A stretch of DNA of 64,000 nucleotides from Thermoanaerobaculia bacterium (GCA_030431255.1 JAUIJL010000002.1:434001-498000), one strand, 5' to 3'; shown: positions 1 to 8,420, numbered from the stretch's first letter. The notes: a model not told the origin generated them from the sequence alone. Translations and numbers: made by a program.

Positions 1-1293
1 CACCAAAGCCATGGCCAGCTCGCCCACCACCAACATCTGCGACACCCGACGTTTTCGTCCTCCCGCAGAGCTGGCTTGGGTGCCGTCTTTCAAGGCTCCC
101 AAAAGGTCTGCTTTGAAGGTTTGGAGGGTCGGCGCGAGGCTGAACAGCACCGCTCCCAGGAGAGACACTCCCAGGTTGAAGAGCAAGACCCGATGGTCGA
201 GCACCGGAGCGTAATGCTCGGGAATCTGGGCCGCCAAAGCCTGACCGGTGACCCGGATGCCGGCCACCGCCAAGGCGAGACCGAGACCGCCGGCGATCAC
301 CGCCATCACTAGGCTTTCCGAAAAGAGCTGGCCGGCGATGTGCAGCCGTGACGCGCCTATGGAGCTGCGCACCGCCATTTCCCGTTCCCGCTTTTGGGCC
401 CGCGAGAGCAGGAGATTGGCGATGTTGGCGCAGGCGATCAGCAGCACGAAGAGCAAAGCTCCCTGCATCATCTTGAAGAAGAGACGGTTGCGCGAGTCCG
501 GCAGCTCTTCCCGCAGATTCAACACGTCGAGGGCATATCCGCGGTTGGCCTCGGGGAATTCGTCTTCCAAGGCGGTCATCAAGGTGGTCATTTCCGCTTG
601 GGCGGCCTCGTCGGACACACCGTCGTTCAGCCGACCGACCACCAGCAGGTCTCGTTGATGCCGCTTTGCCCGCTCGCGATCGATGGCGATCGGCACGTAG
701 AGCTCCGTATTCGGCACCAAGAACTCGAAGTCGCTGGGCAGCACACCCACCACGTCGTAAGGCGAGCCGTTGAGCTCGATCACCCGGCCGACGGCATCCC
801 GAGAGCTGCCGTAACGCTCCTGCCAGAATTTGTGGCTGAGCAAAACCACCTGATCTTTGCCCGGCACGCTTTCCTCTTGCAGAAAAACGCGGCCTTGGCC
901 GGCGGAAACCCCCAGAACCTCGAAAAACGACGGGGTCACCGCCGCGCCCGTGAGCTGCTCCGCGGGATCGCTTTCGGTCAACCCGAGGGGCTGTCCTCGA
1001 AACGCGCCCATGGATCGATAGGAGGTCTGGCGTTCTTGGATATCCAGAAAGTTGGCTAGGGAGGAAGGGGTGATGAAACCCTTGGGCAGGTCCTTGCCCC
1101 GCTCCCCCACCAAGGAAATCCGCTCCGGCTGCTCGTAAGGCAGCGGGCGGTAGAGAAAGCCGTTGATCAAGCTGAAGACGATGGTGTTGCCGGCGATCGC
1201 CAAGGCCAAGGATCCAATGGCCAGGACGGTCACCCCCCAGCTGCGTCGGAGAGTGCGTAGGGCAAAGCGAAGATTTTTGATCAGGTCGTACAT
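1..1293 (-). CDS. ADOP-family MacB-like ABC permease, partial (C-terminus outside window)
   Basis: The reading frame is open from an ATG at 1293 down to base 1, giving 431 codons, and continues out of the window. A GAGG sits about 10 bases upstream of the ATG. The protein starts with a hydrophobic helix (SLALAIAGNTIVFSLING), then a MacB-type periplasmic domain with the common PSFFEVLGV stretch, then an FtsX-like permease block (LLFVLLIACANIANLLLSRA) followed by a further helix. The last visible residues (VVGELAMALV) match the second permease half of ADOP proteins, the duplicated MacB-like permeases common in Acidobacteriota. ADOPs usually lack their own ATPase. Substrate unknown. The family call is secure; the missing part is inferred. 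Confidence 0.88.
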   Translation of the reverse strand, partial: MYDLIKNLRFALRTLRRSWGVTVLAIGSLALAIAGNTIVFSLINGFLYRPLPYEQPERISLVGERGKDLPKGFITPSSLANFLDIQERQTSYRSMGAFRGQPLGLTESDPAEQLTGAAVTPSFFEVLGVSAGQGRVFLQEESVPGKDQVVLLSHKFWQERYGSSRDAVGRVIELNGSPYDVVGVLPSDFEFLVPNTELYVPIAIDRERAKRHQRDLLVVGRLNDGVSDEAAQAEMTTLMTALEDEFPEANRGYALDVLNLREELPDSRNRLFFKMMQGALLFVLLIACANIANLLLSRAQKREREMAVRSSIGASRLHIAGQLFSESLVMAVIAGGLGLALAVAGIRVTGQALAAQIPEHYAPVLDHRVLLFNLGVSLLGAVLFSLAPTLQTFKADLLGALKDGTQASSAGGRKRRVSQMLVVGELAMALV

Positions 1294-1592
1294 GCTGTGC
1301 TCACCTCGATATGGAAGCCGACCGCTCGGTTGCCGGAATGGTCGAGTTGTGCGGTCCGGCTTCACGGATCGTCGAAAGTCGCTACTCACACATACGAAGA
1401 CCTGGGGCCAAAGATTCGTTCTGCCCCGCCGCCGTCCGGGATCCGGCCCGGCAGAGCCTTGGATCGTGCTATTCTGCGCCCGGACAGCCGGTCCTCGCCC
1501 CCATTTCATCCGCACCGGCTACTTGAGACTCGAGGCTCGGCTCGACCATCCAAAGACCTCGACAATTCAGAGACCTCGACACTGGAGGCTTA
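1294..1592. other. intergenic region between divergent genes
   Basis: About 300 bases separate the minus-strand permease from the plus-strand radical SAM gene, so both promoters should lie here. I see no convincing ORF. An 11-base sequence, AGACCTCGACA, is directly repeated at 1554-1564 and 1571-1581 just before the radical SAM start. It could be an operator but this is only a guess. No clear sigma-70 boxes were found. Confidence 0.4.
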
Positions 1593-2621
1593 GTGGGCTC
1601 GATCGCTCCCACCGCCCGAAATTGGGTCCGACAATCTCTCAAATCCTCCCGCCTCGGCCGCCTGGCCTTGGACGGCTACCGTGGCCTGCAGAAACGACGG
1701 GAGCTGAGCCGTCGGGCCGAGGTCTCGGAGCAGCCGTTCGGTATCTACAACATCGAGCTCACCAACCGCTGCCCGATGAAGTGCATCATGTGCGCGCGGA
1801 CCCATCACATGACCCGCGACCAAGGTCTGATGGATTTCGATCTCTTCACTCGGGTGATCGATGAGCTGGTGTCCGCCAATCCGCGATATGCGGAACGGGA
1901 TCCGAGGTACGAGGTCTGGCTCCATCACTTCGGCGAAAGCCTGGCGCACCCTGATTTCGATCGCTTCATCCACTACGCGGTGAGCAAAGACGTCTACACG
2001 GGCCTGTCGATCAATCCGATCATGCTGACCCAAGAGGTCACCGAGAAGCTGCTGGATTCGCGACCCTCCCTGCTCTTCATTTCACTCGACGGTCACGACG
2101 ACGAGTCGTTCGCGGAAATCCGTGGGTTGGAAAATGCCTGGCACCGCTCCAAGGAGCGGCTGCTCCGCTACCTCGAGCTGAAGAAGGAGCGGGGCGTGGA
2201 CACCCGCATCATCCTGTCGATGATCGACTTTCCGAAAAACGCCGGCAGTCTCGAGGCCATGCGCGACTATTGGCAGTCGGTGGACGGCATCGACGAGTTT
2301 TTGGCCAAGAAATTCGAAACCTGGGACGGTAGCGCCGATGACGTCAATGCCCTGGTGCAGCTCGGCGATGCCCCAGCCAAACCCGGCGAAAGCCGTCAGG
2401 CCACGTGCCCGGTACCCTGGGAAACCTTGACGGTGACTTGGGACGGCGATGTGGTGCCCTGTTGTTACGACTACAACAAGAAATTGATCTTGGGCAACTT
2501 AGATCGCCAGAGCCTGTCGGAGATTTGGAACGACGAGCCCATGCGCAGGCTGCGCCGGGAGATCATCGACAATCGAGTCGAGAACCCCCTGTGCAAGGGG
2601 TGCGAGAAGCTCTACGCCTAG
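1593..2621 (+). CDS. radical SAM / SPASM domain protein
   Basis: 342 residues from a GTG start preceded by GGAGG at 1584-1588. The radical SAM cluster motif CPMKCIMC gives Cys60, Cys64 and Cys67 (CX3CX2C) to hold the SAM-binding [4Fe-4S]. The C-terminal part has a SPASM-type cysteine set (CPVPW, then VVPCCYDY, then NPLCKGCEKL) that would bind auxiliary iron-sulfur clusters. The DGDVVPCC and LGN...IWN segments are typical of the SPASM family that modifies peptides or small molecules. The substrate cannot be told. It lies 42 bases before an SGNH hydrolase gene on the same strand and the two are probably co-transcribed. Confidence 0.88.
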   Translation: MGSIAPTARNWVRQSLKSSRLGRLALDGYRGLQKRRELSRRAEVSEQPFGIYNIELTNRCPMKCIMCARTHHMTRDQGLMDFDLFTRVIDELVSANPRYAERDPRYEVWLHHFGESLAHPDFDRFIHYAVSKDVYTGLSINPIMLTQEVTEKLLDSRPSLLFISLDGHDDESFAEIRGLENAWHRSKERLLRYLELKKERGVDTRIILSMIDFPKNAGSLEAMRDYWQSVDGIDEFLAKKFETWDGSADDVNALVQLGDAPAKPGESRQATCPVPWETLTVTWDGDVVPCCYDYNKKLILGNLDRQSLSEIWNDEPMRRLRREIIDNRVENPLCKGCEKLYA

Positions 2622-2663
2622 TCGCTCCGTCCGAGCCTGCCACGATCCCTGATGTGATCTCCC

Positions 2664-3845
2664 ATGAGCCCTGAACCGCGACCGGAATCCGATCCCAAGT
2701 GGTTAAGGGTCTATCGCGACGGTGCGATCCTGCTGCTCAACTTCCTCGTTCTGCTGACCATCTGCACGGCAGCGTTGGCGGTGCTGTACGGGATCCGTGA
2801 CGCGCGCAAACAAGCCCGTCGGACTCAGGTCTACTCCCAGCACTTCGACCTCGACTCCTACCTGCGGATCGATCGCCGGACGGCGTTGGAAACCGGTGCG
2901 GAATTCGATCACATGGGTGAAGCCGAGTCTTATCGGTTCTATCCCTGGACCGTCTTTACCGAACGTCCCTTTGAAGGGCGTTGGGTGACCGTCGGATCGG
3001 ACGGCACTCGGGCCGGTATCCCGCCGGAGCCCGCCAAAGGGCGAAAACCGCTCACCGTCTGGTGCTTCGGTGGCTCGACCATGTTCGGCTGGGGCCAGCC
3101 CAACGACCAAACCATCCCTTCTCATCTGCAAGCCCTGTTGCAGGAGGCTTTGCCCGATCGTGCCGTGGAGGTGCAGAACCACGGCCATTCTTATTGGTTC
3201 AGCTCCATGGAGCTCAATCACCTGCTGGCCCTGCTGCGGCACCGTCCAGCCCCGGACGCGGTGGTGATCCTCGACGGCTTGAATGACAGCAGGATGTTCT
3301 TGGAAGGTCGTCACCTTCCCTTCTTCACCCATGTGGCCGAGGGAGCCTGGGAAAAAGAGCGACAGCGACGGTATGCACCCTACGATGGCCCCTGGCTGAC
3401 CATGGGTGAGAGCTTTCCTTGGTTACGCCTGGTCCGTTCCATCCGGTCGCGTCTAGGCATGGACGGTGCGACCGCCGCCCTCGATCCCAGCCTCGGCCCT
3501 CGATTTACGCCCGTGGACGTGCCCACCGCCATGGATCGCTACGCGCTGAATCGTCGAGCTTTCAAAGGACTCGGTGAGGAGCTGGCGATTCCCGTTCGTC
3601 AATACCTGCAACCCATTCCCGGCTTCGGTCCCTATGTCGGTGAGACCCAAGACATGGGATCGGAGATCTATGGCTTCTACCAGGCCTTGGTCGACGACCC
3701 GAGCCATGGGCTTCTTCCGATCCACGACACGCTCTACGATCTGGAGCGACCGTTCGTCGATCAAACCCACTACAGCGACGAAGGCTGTCGACGGGTCGCC
3801 CGAAGCATCGCCGATGATTTGCTACCGCTGCTCCAGGAGCCTTGA
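2664..3845 (+). CDS. membrane-anchored SGNH/GDSL-type hydrolase
   Basis: 393 residues. One N-terminal membrane helix (about residues 21-44, LLLNFLVLLTICTAALAVLY) should tether the enzyme outside the inner membrane. The SGNH blocks are visible: block I GGST with the likely nucleophile Ser138, a GLND block III, and block V DQTHYSDEG with Asp366 and His369 as the Asp-x-x-His pair. Such proteins are esterases or O-acetyl hydrolases/transferases acting on glycans or lipids; the substrate here is unknown. It follows the radical SAM gene at short distance. All catalytic residues appear to be in place. Confidence 0.82.
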   Translation: MSPEPRPESDPKWLRVYRDGAILLLNFLVLLTICTAALAVLYGIRDARKQARRTQVYSQHFDLDSYLRIDRRTALETGAEFDHMGEAESYRFYPWTVFTERPFEGRWVTVGSDGTRAGIPPEPAKGRKPLTVWCFGGSTMFGWGQPNDQTIPSHLQALLQEALPDRAVEVQNHGHSYWFSSMELNHLLALLRHRPAPDAVVILDGLNDSRMFLEGRHLPFFTHVAEGAWEKERQRRYAPYDGPWLTMGESFPWLRLVRSIRSRLGMDGATAALDPSLGPRFTPVDVPTAMDRYALNRRAFKGLGEELAIPVRQYLQPIPGFGPYVGETQDMGSEIYGFYQALVDDPSHGLLPIHDTLYDLERPFVDQTHYSDEGCRRVARSIADDLLPLLQEP

Positions 3846-3859
3846 ACGAATGCTGAACG

Positions 3860-3909
3860 AAATGCCCGGCACCGCTAATGGAGTGCTCATCGACGGAGTG
3901 CCTGGCACC
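3860..3909 (+). repeat. REP-like palindromes, two copies
   Basis: AAATGCCCGGCACC at 3860-3873 and a variant AGTGCCTGGCACC at 3897-3909 lie between the SGNH and membrane-protein genes. Each is a short perfect palindrome with an odd centre (TGCC-C-GGCA; GTGCC-T-GGCAC). They belong to the same AAATGNNNGGCACC family found around the transposase at 4762-5727. Confidence 0.7.
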
Positions 3910-3991
3910 GCCCATTGCACCGCCCATTTCGCCGTCCGTCCATCCTGGAACGGAATGCTCACCGGCTCTCAACAACTCTGGGACCCCGCGC

Positions 3992-4456
3992 ATGGATGAC
4001 GTGATCAGCCTCGAGACAGCCCGAAACACGATGCTTGGAAATCCCCTAATCTGGCGCCTCGCCGTGGACATGGGATTGGTGGTGTTGATCTGGATAGTCC
4101 AGCTGATCGTCTACCCGAGCTTCCGCTACTGCGATAGACAGGAGCTGGTCCGCTGGCATGGGATCTACACCGGTCGGATCTCACTGCTCGTGGTGCCACT
4201 GATGCTCGCCCAAGCAGCGATCGTGGCGTTTCAAGCCCTGTCCAGTGGCTTCTTGTGGGATCAGACTCTCTCGGCCGTGCTGGTTCTCGGATGTTGGATA
4301 TCTACTTTCGGCCTATCCGTGCCGTTGCACAAGAGGGTTGCCGAGGGTGAGATCGGCGATGAGGTGTTGGAGGCTCTTATCGTCACGAACTGGCCGCGTA
4401 CTGTAGGCTGGACGCTGTGTTTCTTGCTGTCGTGGGTTGGGATTGCTCGAATTTGA
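3992..4456 (+). CDS. small four-helix integral membrane protein
   Basis: 154 residues if started at the ATG at 3992; the open frame upstream runs through the repeat region and is unlikely to be translated. Four hydrophobic segments are visible. The first carries WIVQLIVYPSF, followed by a WHGIYTGRIS turn. This W..Q...YP.F plus (W/Y)H pattern occurs in small uncharacterised membrane proteins. No catalytic motif is seen and the function is unknown. A later ATG at 4031 would still keep all four helices. Confidence 0.6.
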   Translation: MDDVISLETARNTMLGNPLIWRLAVDMGLVVLIWIVQLIVYPSFRYCDRQELVRWHGIYTGRISLLVVPLMLAQAAIVAFQALSSGFLWDQTLSAVLVLGCWISTFGLSVPLHKRVAEGEIGDEVLEALIVTNWPRTVGWTLCFLLSWVGIARI

Positions 4457-4475
4457 AGGCCGGCTCGCCATCACG

Positions 4476-4488
4476 GAATTGCCCACGT
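4476..4488 (+). repeat. 13-base direct repeat, left copy
   Basis: GAATTGCCCACGT here is identical to 6039-6051. The two copies bracket the transposase gene and its flanking repeat clusters, so they may mark the limits of an inserted or duplicated segment of about 1.57 kb. Confidence 0.5.
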
Positions 4489-4519
4489 GTAGAACACCAC
4501 GCTATTCAGGCTATCTTAA

Positions 4520-4602
4520 AAATGCCCGGCACCACTCGACCGCACCTGCAAAATGCCCGGCACCTTTCCTACTTTCCGACGCCTTCAAAGTGCCCCGGCA
4601 CC
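4520..4602 (+). repeat. REP-like palindromes, three copies upstream of RAYT
   Basis: AAATGCCCGGCACC at 4520-4533 and 4551-4564, and AAAGTGCCCCGGCACC at 4587-4602. The palindrome arms are TGCC/GGCA, extended to GTGCC/GGCAC in the third copy. Spacing is 31 and 36 bases. They resemble REP hairpins preceded by a short guide sequence, the usual target of REP-associated tyrosine transposases such as the one encoded at 4762. Confidence 0.75.
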
Positions 4603-4761
4603 TTTCCAGGACCCACGGCTGCAGAAAATTTAGATAAATTTTCACTAAGCTCAGAATTCGCGACCCTTCTTGCGTCCAAGGAATAAAGAAGGCGGAAAGT
4701 CTGCCTTGAGGCAGCGTGCCCAAGGAGCATTCCGCCAAATCTCATTTCCTGGAGCCCGAGC

Positions 4762-5727
4762 ATGGGAAGAAATCCGCGCTACATTCCACCCAACAGCCTC
4801 CAACACGTCACCGACGTCACCTTTCAAAACCGTCGCTTCCTTCGGCCCTCCAAGGAAGTCAACGAAAGGCTGATCGGCATTTGGGGCCGAGCGCAGAAGA
4901 AATACGACATGACTATTTGTGCCGTAGTGGCTATGTCGACACACATTCACTATTTGCTGCAACCCAAGGACGGTGCACAACTGGCTGCCTTCATGTGTTT
5001 CGTCAAAACCAATATCGCCAAAGAGATCGGCAACCGCCTTCTGGGATGGGCTGGAACCTTCTTCGACGATCGATATCACCTCACTCCGGTTTCCGAAGAA
5101 GATTTCGATCAGATCAAAGTGCTGCAATACCTATTCGCCCACGGGGTGAAGGAGCTCCTGGTCGATACCGTCGAACAATGGCCCGGGGTCCATAGCGCCA
5201 TTCCTTCCCTTGAAGGCAAAGACTTGGTCGGAAAGTGGTTCGATCGCACCGCGGAATCCAATGCCAAGCGACGATCGGAAGCCAATACGGATCCGGAAGC
5301 TTTCGCATCCGAGGAGAGGGTCGTTATTTCACCGCTTCCGTGCATGCGGCATCTGCCTGCCGCGTTTTGGCAAAAGCTCGTGGGGGAATGGATTGAGGAT
5401 ATCGACCGCGAAGCAAAGGTCATCCGTCGGGACCTCAAGAAAAGAAGTCTTGGGGTAGCGCGAATATTGGCCGTGGATCCAGAGAGCCGGGCGGACCACG
5501 TGGAGAAGTCACCCAAGCCACGATTTCACGCGCGTGATCCTGCTGTATTTCGGGCGATGTTTGCGATCTGGCAGGAGGTGATTCGGAGCTTCAGAGAAGC
5601 CTCGGAGCTGCTCCGTTCAGGTCTCCGGTCCGTCTCTTTCCCCGAAGGCACATTTCCACCAAGTCTGCCCTTCGTACAGTTCAGCCTTGATCACGCTTAT
5701 CCCACGGAGCGTGGTCAGCCTTCGTAG
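4762..5727 (+). CDS. REP-associated tyrosine transposase (RAYT, IS200-like Y1 family)
   Basis: 321 residues. The N-terminal half is a Y1 transposase fold: RNPRYIPPNSLQHVT at the start, the metal-binding His-x-His in STHIHYLLQP (HUH type), and a Tyr in VLQYLFAHGVKELLVD that is the probable catalytic tyrosine, followed by the usual WPGVHS. Such enzymes cut single-stranded DNA at REP hairpins. The C-terminal 170 residues are a basic extension seen in longer RAYTs. No TnpB is nearby. The gene seems intact. It is surrounded by short palindromes that share the core AAATGNNNGGCACC, which is the expected arrangement for a RAYT and its REPs. Confidence 0.88.
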   Translation: MGRNPRYIPPNSLQHVTDVTFQNRRFLRPSKEVNERLIGIWGRAQKKYDMTICAVVAMSTHIHYLLQPKDGAQLAAFMCFVKTNIAKEIGNRLLGWAGTFFDDRYHLTPVSEEDFDQIKVLQYLFAHGVKELLVDTVEQWPGVHSAIPSLEGKDLVGKWFDRTAESNAKRRSEANTDPEAFASEERVVISPLPCMRHLPAAFWQKLVGEWIEDIDREAKVIRRDLKKRSLGVARILAVDPESRADHVEKSPKPRFHARDPAVFRAMFAIWQEVIRSFREASELLRSGLRSVSFPEGTFPPSLPFVQFSLDHAYPTERGQPS

Positions 5728-5917
5728 GGACTGGGCATAGGATCCGTTCGTCCCTGTCGGAGGGGCACCGATCTTGCCACGAGGATCTTTGACAGCCGGG
5801 ATTTCGTCGGGGCCTCTGCCCGACCAGGAAGAGCTGTGTCCTCTGGAGCCGCCTGCAGGTCCGGGGTAGCATTCCTACGTCTCTTTTTTGAGAGATTTCA
5901 TCGGACTTGGGAGAGTT

Positions 5918-6040
5918 GCTTGAAGAGGTGGGTGGCACCTGCTTGAAGAGGTGGGTGGCACCCGAACGAGGCTGCTTGAAGAAATGGGTGGCACCCGAAC
6001 GAGGCTGCACCCGAACGAGGCTGCACTCGAACGAGGCTGA
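5918..6040 (+). repeat. direct-repeat cluster with REP-like cores
   Basis: Three copies of a 22-base unit GCTTGAAGAGGTGGGTGGCACC (third copy with AAATG in place of AGGTG) begin at 5918, 5941 and 5974. They are interleaved with four copies of a CGAACGAGGCTG unit. The GGGTG-G-CACCC palindrome in the unit corresponds to the GTGCC/GGCAC type upstream of the transposase, with three central bases changed. The cluster is intergenic and sits at the 3' end of the transposase gene. Confidence 0.75.
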
Positions 6041-6051
6041 ATTGCCCACGT
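6039..6051 (+). repeat. 13-base direct repeat, right copy
   Basis: Identical to GAATTGCCCACGT at 4476-4488. It ends five bases before the stop codon of the methyltransferase gene. Confidence 0.5.
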
Positions 6052-6056
6052 AGCGT

Positions 6057-7004
6057 TCAGGCCGTTTTCACCAGCTCGATGCACGCCACGGACCGAGCCG
6101 CCGCGGCGCCGTCCGGTTGGACGGGAAACGGCGATCGAGCTCGTTCCGCCGGTGGGCGGGAGATCCAATCGACAAACCTTCGGTCCGTACACGCTTCCGG
6201 CCCTGCAAGCTGCCACCCTTTTTCGTCATATCGATAGTGACTCAACCGGCTCTCGGCGGGTCCAAAGGCGTCCACCAGGTTCGTAAGGCCTTGCGCATCA
6301 AATACTTGATGACCGCTGAGTCTTTCAGGAACACCATAGGGCACCGTCATCAAAGCTCTCCCTCCCACCTTTAGGACCCGGGCGAGCTCGGACACTGCGC
6401 GTCGGAAATCTTCCGGACGAAACTCGAGGCGGCCGGCACCGGCAAATTCCCGATTGTCGAAACCTACGTGCTCCAGGGTTGAGATGGAAATCACTTGATC
6501 GTAGAGCCCGTCCCGTTGCGGTAGATCCCGCAAGTCCTCGAAGAGGTAAGAGATGCCCCGCTGCCAGAAGCAATTGGTTTCCGGAGCCAAGGTCAGAATA
6601 TGAAGATCGATCTGCCGCCAAAGGGGTAACTCGAGCAGATACAGAAAGTTGAGGGCGGATCCGGCATCGAGAACCCGTCCTGTTTCTCGGCTCAGCCGGC
6701 TCAGGACCCAGGGTACCTCTACACAGCGCTCGTCTAGACCATAGCCGAAACCCGCCGGCAATGGCTGCCCCCGTCGGAATACGTCCATGGCCTGCTCGTC
6801 AGCCAAGGTCGACGCGATCACACGACTACGATGGATGGCGTAGCCGTCGCTCCAGGGCACGGAGCCCGAGCGCTCGAAAGCCAGCAAGCGTTGCTCATGG
6901 GATGGGCGTTTCCACCGGCGAAAAGCGGCCCTCAGCTCGCGGGCGGCCCGGCGCCAGCTGCCCTCGGGGCCTGGAGAAAGTGCAGCTGATTCCGGCTTCA
7001 TCAT
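6057..7004 (-). CDS. class I SAM-dependent methyltransferase
   Basis: 315 residues. A Rossmann methyltransferase core is visible: motif I VLDAGSALN (a variant of DxGxG), an acidic strand end, ISTLEHVG (the usual motif after the substrate-binding strand in Methyltransf_11 proteins), and a LARVLKVGGRALMTVPYG strand typical of this fold. The first 90 residues are basic and may contact the substrate. It lies downstream of bshA on the same strand but is separated from it by a 195-base repeat block. Substrate unknown. Confidence 0.75.
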   Translation of the reverse strand: MMKPESAALSPGPEGSWRRAARELRAAFRRWKRPSHEQRLLAFERSGSVPWSDGYAIHRSRVIASTLADEQAMDVFRRGQPLPAGFGYGLDERCVEVPWVLSRLSRETGRVLDAGSALNFLYLLELPLWRQIDLHILTLAPETNCFWQRGISYLFEDLRDLPQRDGLYDQVISISTLEHVGFDNREFAGAGRLEFRPEDFRRAVSELARVLKVGGRALMTVPYGVPERLSGHQVFDAQGLTNLVDAFGPAESRLSHYRYDEKGWQLAGPEACTDRRFVDWISRPPAERARSPFPVQPDGAAAARSVACIELVKTA

Positions 7005-7021
7005 CCCCCGGATCTTAGCGG

Positions 7022-7216
7022 TTCGCGGGCACTCACGAAATGGGTGGCACCATCAAAGATCCGGTTCGCGGGCACTCACGAAATGGGTGGCACCATCAAA
7101 GATCCCGCACCATCAAAGATCCCCTTCGCGGGCACTCACGAAATGGGTGGCACCATCAAAGATCCCGCACCATCAAAGATCCCGCACCATCAAAGATCCC
7201 GCACCATCAAAGATCC
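7022..7216 (+). repeat. compound tandem repeat with REP-like core
   Basis: A 41-base unit containing GCGGGCACTCACG, AAATGGGTGGCACC and ATCAAAGATCC occurs three times (7022-7062, 7065-7105, 7125-7165). A 17-base piece of it, CGCACCATCAAAGATCC, is repeated on its own at 7106-7122 and three times in tandem at 7166-7216. The array fills the gap between bshA and the methyltransferase gene. The exact copies suggest recent expansion by slippage or unequal recombination. Confidence 0.85.
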
Positions 7217-7229
7217 CAAGATCCCAAGC

Positions 7230-8420
7230 CTAAGAAACAGCCACCTCGACCGTCCCGCCCACAGAATCGGCACCGGATCGGCAGGGTTCCTCCCCGTGGA
7301 TCAATCGGCACAGGGAATGCTCGTAACGACTGAGAATACGATCCACCGAGAACTTCTCGGCGTTCTTCCGCGAGGCCAAAGACATGGCCCGATGACGCTC
7401 GGGATCGCTCAGGATCTTCGCCGCCAGGCCACCGAGGCAGACGTTCTCACCGGCTGGGCATAGGATTCCTGTTTCGCCGTTGCGCACCACCTCCGGCAAG
7501 CCGCCCGCGTGATAGCCGATCACCGGCACTCCGCAGGCCTGGGCCTCGAGGGCCGACAATCCGAAGCTCTCTGCAAGGCTCGGCAGCAAGAAGACGTCGC
7601 TGGCCTGATAGACCCTTTCCAGATCGTTCATCTTGCCCAAGACCCGCAGGTCCTCACGGACCCCCAGCTCCTTGGCCAGCTCCAAGGCCTTGGGCAGCTC
7701 GGGACCATCACCCACCAAGACCAAGATGGCGTCGAGCTTGGTGCGCAGGGCCGCGAAACCGCGAACCACGTCTTCCACCCGCTTCACCGGCCGGAAGTTC
7801 GACACGTGGGTCAAGATGAAGCGCCCATCGGCCTGGAGATGATCCCGGATCCCCTGGTATTCGCACGGCTTGAAGCGTTCCAGGTCGACGAAGTTGGGGA
7901 TCACCTCCACGGAGCCCTCCGCCACCTGGAAGTCCCGCTCCGTCGCCTGTCCCAACCAAGCCGAAGGCGCGGTCAACAAATCTTGGCGCTGGATGGTGAA
8001 TCGGGTCAGCTCGAAGAAGCTCCGTTGGACCCCCACCAGGGTGATGTCCGTGCCGTGGAGGGTGCAGGCCAGCTTGACGTCGAGCCCCCGCTCTTCCCGC
8101 AACACCTCACGCGCCATCCACGCCGCCTGGGCATGGGGAATCGCGTAATGGCTGTGGATGACCTCAACGCCCCGCTCTTCCACCAGCTCCACCAGCTTGT
8201 TGGTCAGATTCAGGGAATACGGCGGATGGGAGAAGAGGGGATAGTCGGAGACCTCCACCTCGTGAAAGAAGAGGTTGGGCTGAAGCGGATCGTATCGAAA
8301 GGGGCGCTGATACGAGACCATGTGGATCTCGTGTCCCCGTCGAGCCAGCTGCTTGGAAAGCTCCGTCGCCACCACGCCGCTACCGCCATAGGTCGGGTGA
8401 CAAACCACCGCTAATCGCAT
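7230..8420 (-). CDS. bshA: N-acetyl-alpha-D-glucosaminyl L-malate synthase BshA
   Basis: 396 residues, GT4 glycosyltransferase. The N-terminus CHPTYGGSGVVATELSKQLA is nearly diagnostic for BshA, which joins UDP-GlcNAc to L-malate in the first step of bacillithiol synthesis. Further signs are HSHYAIPHA, LHGTDITLVG, VIPNFVD and the C-terminal nucleotide-binding SLAESFGLSALEAQACGVPV with the E-x7-E pattern. A strong AAGGAGG lies 5 bases before the ATG. The remaining bacillithiol genes (bshB, bshC) are not in this window. Cytoplasmic enzyme. Confidence 0.93.
   Translation of the reverse strand: MRLAVVCHPTYGGSGVVATELSKQLARRGHEIHMVSYQRPFRYDPLQPNLFFHEVEVSDYPLFSHPPYSLNLTNKLVELVEERGVEVIHSHYAIPHAQAAWMAREVLREERGLDVKLACTLHGTDITLVGVQRSFFELTRFTIQRQDLLTAPSAWLGQATERDFQVAEGSVEVIPNFVDLERFKPCEYQGIRDHLQADGRFILTHVSNFRPVKRVEDVVRGFAALRTKLDAILVLVGDGPELPKALELAKELGVREDLRVLGKMNDLERVYQASDVFLLPSLAESFGLSALEAQACGVPVIGYHAGGLPEVVRNGETGILCPAGENVCLGGLAAKILSDPERHRAMSLASRKNAEKFSVDRILSRYEHSLCRLIHGEEPCRSGADSVGGTVEVAVS

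Larger units (their letters stand above)
4457..4761. other. intergenic region carrying REP-like repeats
   Basis: About 305 bases before the transposase gene without an ORF I would support. It contains three REP-like palindromes (4520-4602) and one half of a 13-base direct repeat (4476-4488), followed by an AT-richer stretch (about 4622-4690) that could hold the transposase promoter. The transposase start has a GGAG about 7 bases upstream. Confidence 0.6.
5728..6056. other. intergenic region between RAYT and methyltransferase
   Basis: About 330 bases between convergent genes. The left half (5728-5915) has no ORF or repeat I can support. The right half is the direct-repeat cluster 5918-6040 followed by the second 13-base repeat copy. 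Confidence 0.6.

Noticed and set aside
4762-5727. Complete IS200/IS605 insertion sequence
   Set aside because: There is no TnpB gene and no subterminal hairpin pair at fixed ends; the protein is of the long RAYT type.
7022-7216. CRISPR array or coding repeat
   Set aside because: Units are tandem without unique spacers, and the short plus-strand frames across it (7040-7463) read only the repeat and the antisense of bshA.
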